This document shows, one piece after another, positions 22,161-28,868 of a stretch of 64,000 nucleotides of DNA; within the stretch, counting starts at the first letter, position 1, and every line of letters begins with the position of its first letter. The notes under the pieces are model-generated. The model was not told where the DNA came from. It made no database searches and worked only from the letters and a program-made list of their open reading frames with translations. The stretch is taken from assembly GCF_011058315.1 (NCBI RefSeq), contig NZ_CP049298.1, positions 2,976,001 to 3,040,000 on the forward strand, in the 5' to 3' direction. The position numbers and the translations under genes are program-made. Source of the DNA: Chryseobacterium sp. POL2. GTDB taxonomy: Bacteria; Bacteroidota; Bacteroidia; Flavobacteriales; Weeksellaceae.

Positions 22161-24020
22161 ATGAAAGGATACAAAACCTTACTCTTAGAGCCTATTGCGG
22201 GGTTCTATTTAAATGAAAATGAAGAAATAATCCCATTGGAGCATCTTCCTTTTACCAATAAAATTAATATTCTTATAGGAACAAATAATAGTGGTAAAAG
22301 TAAGTTTATGAGAAAAATAATGCAACTAAATAATTATTCTTTCTTAAATGAATATGCCTTTTCCAAAATAAATAGTTTACTCGCAGATTATGCTCCTTTT
22401 CGCAAGGGAGTTAAAATACTGACTAGGAAACACTATAAAATTAAAAATGATATTGAAGATCAACGGCTGAGTGGAAGTTTCGTTAGGGGAGATTTTCCTG
22501 ATGATATTTTCATTAGTGTTGATCGTCCTAAAGTTTATTATATTCCTACTTTGAGAAGTGCTCACTCCTTGTATCTTGAAACTAAAACTGAGCAATACAA
22601 TAGTTATAAATATGAAAAAATAGAAGATGATATTTTTCTTCACACTCTAAGAAAAAATTATTCTTTGTCGGAATCTGTTGATGTTTTTACTGGAATTCAT
22701 CTTTATAAAGATATTTTAAATACTAGAAATTCTAAACGTGAAACTCGAAAAAAATTTGAAAATTTTGAAAGATTTATTAGTCGTAATTTTTTTGAGGGAA
22801 AAACCATTGATATAATTGCTGAGTTTGATAAAGATGAAAGTAGAAATGGGAATAATACGAAAGAAATTATTAGTATTCACATTGAGGGGGAAAAGGATTC
22901 TCGTGATTTATTTGATTTAGGAGATGGTATTCAAGCATTAATAATATTAATGTACAAGATATTTATGGCGGAGGATAATTCTTATGTTTTCATTGATGAG
23001 CCTGAAATAAACCTACACCCAGGGATGCAAAGAATGTTCTTAGAGCAAATAAATTCTAATCCTGACTTGGTCAAGAAAAACCTTACTTATTTTATTTCTA
23101 CCCACTCTAATCATTTTCTTGATTTAACACTCGAAAAAAATAATGTCTCGATTTATTCTTTCTATTCAAAAGTCGAAACTGATGGAGAAAAAAAACTAAT
23201 AATTAAAAATGTAAATACTGGTGATAATGAAATTTTAAAAAATATTGGTGTAAATAATTCATCTGTATTTATGGCTAATTGTAGTATTTGGGTGGAAGGT
23301 ATTTCAGATAGAATTTATATTAAGGCATTTTTGCAATCTTATTGTAAAAGTCTTGGAAAGAAATTTCCCAAAGAGGATATTGATTTTGCTTTTTTCGAAT
23401 ATGCTGGAACTAATTTAGAGCATTATTTCTTTGATGAAAATATTAATTCTGAAACTCAAAAAGAAATAATTTCTGATATAAAAGCAATGGCATTATCTAA
23501 TCGGATTTTTTTAATCGCTGATAGTGATAATGCTGAAAATGATATTTCAATGTCAAAAAAGAAAATTAGACTGAAAAATCTAAAGGAAGCTAAATCAAAT
23601 AATTTTACTCCCCTTGTGATTGAGGATTACAGAGAGATTGAAAACTTACTACCTCTTGATGTTTGGAAAACAATATTAATAAAATTCTGTAATAAAAACC
23701 TTGTTTCAGAACATCGGGAAGAAATTGAGAATAAGATTGAAGAAGTATTAAAAAAGTTTGAGCGTAAGAATTACAAGAAAAAATATATAGGAGAATTTTT
23801 AAATGATGTTAGGAATGAATTAGGAAAGATTTCTAATAAATTTATTCTCAATGAATCGGAATATAAAAAGCTACCCAATGATAAATTTGGAACTCTTACG
23901 AATAAAAGATGGCTTAGTGAAATTGTTGCAGGAAAAGATTTTTCTTGGGATGTATTAAAGAAAAGTAAGGGAATTGAAAAATTAACGATTGAAATTTATA
24001 GTTTCATTACAAAAAAATAA
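22161..24020 (+). CDS. OLD-family ATP-dependent nuclease (AAA + TOPRIM)
   Basis: A 619-aa protein joining an ABC/SMC-like ATPase with a TOPRIM nuclease. Walker A is GTNNSGKS (40-47), Walker B is 'VFIDEPEINLHPG' near 274 and the switch is 'FISTHSNHF' near 314. The TOPRIM domain begins with 'CSIWVEGISDRIYIKAFL' (catalytic Glu about 379), has a DxD-type motif in 'LIADSDN' (about 451-457), and is followed by 'PLVIEDYREIENLLP'. This is the layout of OLD-type exclusion nucleases. A fused PARIS-like (AriA/AriB) protein is the main alternative. No partner gene of the GajB type is adjacent. The start codon is directly behind a 9-bp hairpin, and a terminator follows. Confidence 0.8.
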   Translation: MKGYKTLLLEPIAGFYLNENEEIIPLEHLPFTNKINILIGTNNSGKSKFMRKIMQLNNYSFLNEYAFSKINSLLADYAPFRKGVKILTRKHYKIKNDIEDQRLSGSFVRGDFPDDIFISVDRPKVYYIPTLRSAHSLYLETKTEQYNSYKYEKIEDDIFLHTLRKNYSLSESVDVFTGIHLYKDILNTRNSKRETRKKFENFERFISRNFFEGKTIDIIAEFDKDESRNGNNTKEIISIHIEGEKDSRDLFDLGDGIQALIILMYKIFMAEDNSYVFIDEPEINLHPGMQRMFLEQINSNPDLVKKNLTYFISTHSNHFLDLTLEKNNVSIYSFYSKVETDGEKKLIIKNVNTGDNEILKNIGVNNSSVFMANCSIWVEGISDRIYIKAFLQSYCKSLGKKFPKEDIDFAFFEYAGTNLEHYFFDENINSETQKEIISDIKAMALSNRIFLIADSDNAENDISMSKKKIRLKNLKEAKSNNFTPLVIEDYREIENLLPLDVWKTILIKFCNKNLVSEHREEIENKIEEVLKKFERKNYKKKYIGEFLNDVRNELGKISNKFILNESEYKKLPNDKFGTLTNKRWLSEIVAGKDFSWDVLKKSKGIEKLTIEIYSFITKK

Positions 24021-24047
24021 AATTCCTTTTCTGAGGAATATATTATT

Positions 24048-24076
24048 AGGTGGTTTTTTTAACTGCCTTTTTTTAT
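24048..24076 (+). terminator. Rho-independent terminator
   Basis: AGGTGGTT (24048-24055), loop TTTTT, AACTGCCT (24061-24068, two G-U pairs), then seven Ts. It follows the OLD-like gene. Confidence 0.6.
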
Positions 24077-24199
24077 TGTAAATTTTTAATATTGATTATT
24101 AATCATTTACGATTTTTGGATAAATTTTAATTTCTTGGAAACTTGATTTCAGGCATTTGATAGTGTTTATTGGGTAAAGTAATTTAAAATTTATTGTAA

Positions 24200-24466
24200 A
24201 TGAACAAGACTGAAAAAAGATTGGTTGAATTCGTAATTAAGAATAATCAAAAGTTAAAAAAAAGAGTGAGTGAGTTAGAAAGAATTATTGCTGAAATGAA
24301 TAATTTTAAAGAAAATCTAACGGTAAAAGAAATATGCGAGCAATATTCTCTTAGCCGAAAGACTTTTGACAGATACCGAGAAGCTGGAATGAAGGTTTTA
24401 CAACCCAAAATGAATGGGAAAATTATTGTAAATAGAAAAGAATTTGAAAAATATTTAAACCAATAA
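24200..24466 (+). CDS. Excisionase-like HTH protein of element B
   Basis: An 88-aa protein. The first 35 residues are a charged helix or short coiled coil (KRVSELERIIAEMNNF). Then comes an HTH_17-type domain (about 38-85), 'LTVKEICEQYSLSRKTFDRYREAG', with wing 'NGKIIVNRKEFEKYL'. It lies 3 bp upstream of the Rep gene, so the two are co-transcribed. It may act as Xis or as a regulator of replication of the excised form. It resembles the small HTH proteins of the other two elements in plan but has an extra N-terminal helix. Confidence 0.7.
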   Translation: MNKTEKRLVEFVIKNNQKLKKRVSELERIIAEMNNFKENLTVKEICEQYSLSRKTFDRYREAGMKVLQPKMNGKIIVNRKEFEKYLNQ

Positions 24467-24469
24467 CCA

Positions 24470-25645
24470 ATGATAGATAAAATAAAATTTTATATAGAAA
24501 ATGTTAGATTAAAGGATGATGTTCTCAAAGATAAATTTAAAAGAAAGCCAAATTCCAGAAATGGAAATGAAGTTTATCTCTTTGACCATTTTAATTCTGT
24601 TTTTGTAAAGAAGAATATAGATGAGGTGGATAATAGTCCTGAAGACGAAGAAGAGGCTTATATTGAAAATGTTAAACACCAAAACCTTTACATTCTTTAT
24701 ATAAGAAAAATAGATACTAAAGTTGGAAAATTGATATTTCACCAAAATCTTAGAAGAAATTGGATAAATTATATCAAACTACAATTTTTAAGAGGTTTTG
24801 AGGGAGATTTTCTATCTCCAACCTATGATTTAAAGTTTAATGATTTTGTAAAAATTATAGATTTATACGCTAATGAATTAAATATCCCAAAGAATATTTT
24901 TTGGAATGCTACGATTACGCAATTAGAATTAGGAGTCAATTTAAAGTTTGATACCAGATTAAAGAAAGATAAAAAGTTGGTAGGTACTATAAGCATGGGG
25001 AAAATGCTTTCTTGCTTTGGTAGATTAAAAAATGTTGAGGATAAGCATAGTTATGGTAATCATGGGATTTGTTTTAAAGCAAAGAACTTTGAACTGAGTA
25101 TTTATGATAAATTAAAAAGAATTATTAAAACAAAAGAAATATTCAAAAAATCTGGAGAAAGAGCGAAGAAAAATAATCAACGGAAATTAAGCCGAGTAAC
25201 TTTTTTTCTTCGATATGAATTGAGAATATTAAGTATGAGCCATTTTAATCAAAGTGCTTTTAAAAACAGAATTGGGACTCTAAAGCAAATCAAAGATAAT
25301 TGGAATGAAATATTAACGGTACTTTATGAAACTACTGATGATATTGAATTTTACGATTTCCTATCTCCAGAGATTGAAACTAAATTGATGAAAATTGGAT
25401 TAGAAAGCAAAGGTCTGGAAAAGTTTAAAGATTTAATGATATATAATGGACTGAAAAAAATAGGATATGAAGATTTTAAAAACTTTATAGTACCATTAGT
25501 AAATTCTAAAGTGAGGACTAAATTTGAGTCCGAAATATTACAAGTAAATTCGGAGTTTCGGGATATGTCTAAATATGGAAATTCTTATGAGAGAAAATTC
25601 CTAAGAGCATTGGAAACTAAGTTAAACTCTCTTAGAATCTCTTAA
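24470..25645 (+). CDS. Replication initiation protein, gene II/X (Phage_CRI-like) type
   Basis: A 391-aa protein whose layout matches phage/plasmid replication proteins of the filamentous gene II/X kind: start 'MIDKIKFYIENVRL', central 'ITQLELGVNLKFD', 'GICFKAKNFELSIYDKLKRI' (reading 'G..FK..N..L..YDK') and 'FLRYELRI'. In that family the Tyr-bearing protein nicks one strand to start rolling-circle replication. The nicking Tyr cannot be fixed by eye (Y196/Y223 region are candidates). It follows the HTH gene by 3 bp and is followed by an AT-rich tract with phased AGTAA repeats. Family assignment is by pattern, without a search. Confidence 0.65.
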   Translation: MIDKIKFYIENVRLKDDVLKDKFKRKPNSRNGNEVYLFDHFNSVFVKKNIDEVDNSPEDEEEAYIENVKHQNLYILYIRKIDTKVGKLIFHQNLRRNWINYIKLQFLRGFEGDFLSPTYDLKFNDFVKIIDLYANELNIPKNIFWNATITQLELGVNLKFDTRLKKDKKLVGTISMGKMLSCFGRLKNVEDKHSYGNHGICFKAKNFELSIYDKLKRIIKTKEIFKKSGERAKKNNQRKLSRVTFFLRYELRILSMSHFNQSAFKNRIGTLKQIKDNWNEILTVLYETTDDIEFYDFLSPEIETKLMKIGLESKGLEKFKDLMIYNGLKKIGYEDFKNFIVPLVNSKVRTKFESEILQVNSEFRDMSKYGNSYERKFLRALETKLNSLRIS

Positions 25646-25650
25646 TATAT

Positions 25651-25800
25651 AAGTAATATATACCTCTAAATCGGAAAGTATTATATGTAAATAAATACAA
25701 GTAAACTGTATATATAGTATAATAGATGTATTAGTAAATAAAGATGATTAAGCAAGTAACTAAATAAGTAAATCTTCTTAAAACAAGAAGAGTAAATATA
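25651..25800. repeat. Phased AGTAA repeats downstream of rep (iteron-like)
   Basis: [AT/G]AGTAA-type motifs start at 25651, 25676 (AAGTAT), 25699, 25732, 25754, 25766 and 25790. The spacings of 25, 23, 33, 22, 12 and 24 bp are near whole turns of the helix. The tract is very AT-rich and is the only sizable gap after the Rep gene. It could be an origin or regulator site. In such AT-rich DNA part of this may be chance. Confidence 0.35.
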
Positions 25801-25931
25801 TCTTTCAGAAGATTTGCCCGAGAATTAAATTTGAGCTGTGAAATCTGCTTGTATTTTGCTTTTTATTAAATTTATAGATTCTTTATCATCTACCGAAAAA
25901 GAATTGATTTTTTGCTTATTAATAACCGTGT

Positions 25932-27887
25932 ATGGAATTTAAACTACCCTATGAAATAAAGAAAAGACTTGTTGAAGAGATTCTGAGCCTAAATAATCCA
26001 TTTAATCTTTCCGACGATTATGGTTTGCCTGATTTTCTCTTAGGATTATTGCCTTTGAAAGATATGCCTTCAGAGGATAGTCGTTTTAAGAATGCTTATG
26101 AAGATGCTATACAGCATACTGTTAATAACGATGATTGGGAGTTCGATTATATTTTTGATAAAAGATTTGGAATCTATAACGATGATAAACTTTTTAAAAA
26201 TTTTCTTGAAAAAACGATAAATCTTGCTTCTGAAAATAATAAAAACCTTCTTATTTCTTTAATACAAAGGTTTCTTAAAAATTATAATTATCGTATAGTC
26301 CAAAGATTTGATGTAAATTCTAATATTATTTATAGTATTGAAGAATATGATGGAAATTTTAATAAAACTGATCTTCCTATAAATGATCTTCCTTTTTTTG
26401 TTGTGCCTTGGAGAAAAAATGTAGAAGCTGAATATCCTTATTTCCAATTAAATTCTGATAGCTGGAATGATTTCGGATATAGAACTTATTTCACATTGAC
26501 TTATTTTGAGTCGGCAGAAAGTAATTACTTGATAGGTGGAATAAGAATAATGAAAGTTGGAGAAAAAACTACGGTTTTGCCAGAGAAATTTTATAGCCTA
26601 AATTCTGATTATTGTAGTTTATTCACAGAGGAAAAGAATTATTTCAACTTGAGAGATTTATTTCCTGAAAGATTTAAGTCAATTCTTTCTGGTTTAAATG
26701 ATAGCGGTTATTTTCCTGTAATTTGTGAAAAATATGAAAACGATGTAGTTTTTAAAACTTCTCTTTGTAGAGATTCTAATGAGTCGGAAAAATTAATTAG
26801 AACAATAAGATATAAATTGGATTACGGAGACGTATCCGATTTTTTTAATTTTCGATTTTTATTTAAACCTATTTATTCAGAATATGGTGTAGATTTTAAT
26901 TTCGATTTTAATATTAAAAAATCTATTCCCAAAAGATTATATTGTATAATTGGTAAAAATGGAGTTGGGAAAACGTTAATGTTAAAGGATTTATTATTAA
27001 AAATATCCGAAAAAAATTCTGAAAAAATTCTGCCGAGAGTTCCTCTTTTTGGTAAAACAATAGTTGTTTCTTATAGTTATTTTGATACTTTCAATGATAT
27101 TAGAAATAGGCTTGATTTTAATTTTTTATTCTGTGGGCTAGTTGATACAGAAACTAATAAACCTTTGTCTAATGATGATATTATAATCAAAATTCTTACT
27201 TCTATAAAGAGAATTGAAGAAAAAGAAATTAAAATAAAATATTATTGGATATGTAAAACTTTTCTTGATACTGATATGTTGAGCGAAATCTTCGATTCTA
27301 AACTTGAAGAGGTAAAAGAAGTATATAATTATAGAGATATTAACTATTTAGAGATTAGAAAAGAAAATATTGCTGAGACTGTATCGAAAATGAGCTCTGG
27401 GCAAAAGTCTCTTTTTTTCATTACTACCGAAATAGTAGCAAATATTCGTTATAATTCTTTGATAATTTTTGATGAACCTGAAACTCATTTACATCCGAAT
27501 GCTATTACTGAGTTTATGAATGTTATTATGGAATTACTCCAAGAGTTTGATTCTTATGGCATAGTAGCGACTCATTCTCCATTAATTGTTAGAGAAATTT
27601 TTTCTGATAGCATTTATGTTTTTGAAAAAGATAAGGTAGTTCCGAGAGTGAGAAAATTAGAGTTTGAAACTTTTGGAGAAAATTTATCTACTATTAATAA
27701 TGAAATTTTTGGGAATCGGGATGTATCTAAATATTATATAAAAATGATTGAAAGTCTTGTAGATTTAGGAAAATCTTACGAGGAAATTGAAAACGAAATT
27801 CAAGGAGAAGTTCCCTTAAATTTGAACGTGAAAATATTAATAAAAAGCTTGGTTAAAAATAGAGATGAAGAACCTAAAGAGTTTTGA
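25932..27887 (+). CDS. AAA/ABC-type ATPase of a second ATPase/HNH defence pair
   Basis: A 651-aa protein. Residues about 1-95 form a helical N-terminal domain ('PYEIKKRLVEEILSL...GLPDFLLGLLPLK') that resembles small adaptor or effector-associated domains. Residues about 95-330 are of unknown fold. The ATPase follows: Walker A GKNGVGKT (about 340-347), signature 'MSSGQKS' near 486, Walker B 'LIIFDEPETHLHP' near 512 and switch 'VATHSPL' near 547. The Walker A to signature insert is only about 140 residues, much shorter than in the ATPase at 9702-11780. The HNH gene starts 23 bp before this gene ends. Septu-like PtuA/PtuB organisation is inferred, with the N-terminal domain as an addition. Confidence 0.78.
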   Translation: MEFKLPYEIKKRLVEEILSLNNPFNLSDDYGLPDFLLGLLPLKDMPSEDSRFKNAYEDAIQHTVNNDDWEFDYIFDKRFGIYNDDKLFKNFLEKTINLASENNKNLLISLIQRFLKNYNYRIVQRFDVNSNIIYSIEEYDGNFNKTDLPINDLPFFVVPWRKNVEAEYPYFQLNSDSWNDFGYRTYFTLTYFESAESNYLIGGIRIMKVGEKTTVLPEKFYSLNSDYCSLFTEEKNYFNLRDLFPERFKSILSGLNDSGYFPVICEKYENDVVFKTSLCRDSNESEKLIRTIRYKLDYGDVSDFFNFRFLFKPIYSEYGVDFNFDFNIKKSIPKRLYCIIGKNGVGKTLMLKDLLLKISEKNSEKILPRVPLFGKTIVVSYSYFDTFNDIRNRLDFNFLFCGLVDTETNKPLSNDDIIIKILTSIKRIEEKEIKIKYYWICKTFLDTDMLSEIFDSKLEEVKEVYNYRDINYLEIRKENIAETVSKMSSGQKSLFFITTEIVANIRYNSLIIFDEPETHLHPNAITEFMNVIMELLQEFDSYGIVATHSPLIVREIFSDSIYVFEKDKVVPRVRKLEFETFGENLSTINNEIFGNRDVSKYYIKMIESLVDLGKSYEEIENEIQGEVPLNLNVKILIKSLVKNRDEEPKEF

Positions 27888-28710
27888 TGAAGATTGTTTT
27901 GAAGTTTATAAAACTGCTGTAAGAAGAAAAAAAGACGAAGCAAAAAAAAATCTTTTAATTGGGTTGGAAAATAGAATTGAATCTCAATTTATTTTATATG
28001 CTGAAAAATTTAGTAATAAAAAAATTTATGAAGTAACTACATTAGGTTTTAATAATAATGAAAAGAATGTCTTAATTGATTTGTATCAATATAAATCGGC
28101 TGTGATTAGAAATATTAAGAATAAAATATTAGATAGTCAAATTAGAACTATAAATGCTACTTGTCAATATTGTACTTTAAATTCTGTAGAAACTTTAGAC
28201 CACTTTATTCCGAAAGAAGAATTTCCTGAATTTTCTGTAAACCCTTTAAATTTATTCCCTTGTTGTCCAACATGTAATAGTAAAAAAAGTTATTTGTGTT
28301 TTGATGGAGAGGAAAGCTTATTTCTAAATTTGTATCTTGATGAACTTCCAAATAAAAAGTACTTAAAAGCTGAGTTTGATTTTGACGAAAATATCCCTTT
28401 GGTAACATTTTCTCTTTATAATCCTGAAAATATAGATGTAATTGATTTTAGAACTATCCAGAATCACTATGAAAGATTAAATCTTTTAGAAAGAATGAGA
28501 GTAAAATCCGACGAGATTATAACGGAAATCATTAATAGTCTAAAAACTTATTATAAAGTTAATTCTGACATAGAATCTTTGAAAAGTTTTATCGAAGATG
28601 AAGAAATAGAGAATAAAGAAGCTTATGGATATAATTACTGGAAATCCGTATTGAGATTATCTCTAATTCAGTATAATGAATTTTGGGAAAAATACATTAT
28701 TAATGTCTGA
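27865..28710 (+). CDS. HNH endonuclease (PtuB-like) of the second pair
   Basis: A 281-aa protein with a compact PtuB/retron-type HNH core: C100-x2-C103 (CQYC), H113 in 'LDHFIPKEEFPEF', N129 in 'NPLNLFPCC' and C134-x2-C137 followed by N138. An N-terminal helical region (1-95) with a strongly basic patch (RRKKDEAKK) and a C-terminal 140-residue region flank it. The start lies 23 bp inside the ATPase gene, so expression is coupled. It is probably the DNA-cutting effector of an anti-phage module (known for Septu, inferred here). It is the last gene of element B. The right-end repeat begins 2 bp after its stop. Confidence 0.82.
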   Translation: MKNLKSFDEDCFEVYKTAVRRKKDEAKKNLLIGLENRIESQFILYAEKFSNKKIYEVTTLGFNNNEKNVLIDLYQYKSAVIRNIKNKILDSQIRTINATCQYCTLNSVETLDHFIPKEEFPEFSVNPLNLFPCCPTCNSKKSYLCFDGEESLFLNLYLDELPNKKYLKAEFDFDENIPLVTFSLYNPENIDVIDFRTIQNHYERLNLLERMRVKSDEIITEIINSLKTYYKVNSDIESLKSFIEDEEIENKEAYGYNYWKSVLRLSLIQYNEFWEKYIINV

Positions 28711-28712
28711 AA

Positions 28713-28732
28713 TTTCCCCTATAATTTCCCCC
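28713..28732 (+). repeat. Element B right-end repeat (putative arm site)
   Basis: TTTCCCCTATAATTTCCCCC, 19 of 20 identical to the left-end copy (18454-18473) and in the same orientation. It ends 52 bp before tRNA fragment 3. Confidence 0.55.
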
Positions 28733-28784
28733 GAAAAAATCTAACACTTGAAAAAGCCTTTGAATAAAGGAAAAATTTGAAAAA

Positions 28785-28806
28785 GTTCGAGCCCAGGTGG
28801 GACCAC
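28785..28806 (+). repeat. att site: tRNA 3' fragment, copy 3 (short)
   Basis: A 22-bp fragment starting inside the T arm (GTTCGAGCCCAGG) and running through acceptor strand TGGGACC and discriminator A. It is identical to the same part of copy 2 but lacks the anticodon part. It marks the right end of element B and of the whole stack. The shorter identity suggests that the element B integrase crosses over in the T arm. Confidence 0.75.
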
Positions 28807-28811
28807 AATAA

Positions 28812-28850
28812 AACTCCTTAATACACTGATATTAAGGAGTTTGTTTTTTA
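28812..28850 (+). terminator. Terminator following tRNA fragment 3
   Basis: AACTCCTTAATA (28812-28823), loop CACTGA, TATTAAGGAGTT (28830-28841), then TGTTTTTT. The 12-bp stem is perfect. This is probably the original chromosomal terminator of the tRNA gene. It may also protect against read-through into the 3' end of the convergent helicase gene. Confidence 0.75.
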
Positions 28851-28868
28851 TAGGGGAGTGAATAGGAT

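Larger units (their letters stand above)
18341..28806. mobile_element. Integrative element B (about 10.5 kb) with defence cargo
   Basis: The element is bounded by tRNA fragments 2 and 3 and has a 20-bp motif duplicated near both ends (18454-18473 and 28713-28732). It encodes a TGLR-type tyrosine integrase next to the left end, an Xis-like protein and a gene II/X-type replication protein. Its cargo is two envelope-type unknowns, an OLD-like nuclease and an ATPase/HNH pair. All genes are on the plus strand and very AT-rich. A Rep of this type suggests a plasmid- or filamentous-phage-satellite-like life cycle with a circular, replicating excised form (inference). Confidence 0.75.

Noticed and set aside
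8567-28710. Retron
   Set aside because: The HNH/ATPase pairs resemble retron-associated Septu genes, but no reverse transcriptase or msr/msd structure is present in the window.
2522-28806. Conjugative transposon (ICE) with transfer genes
   Set aside because: No relaxase, coupling protein or VirB4/TraG-type gene is visible in either complete element.
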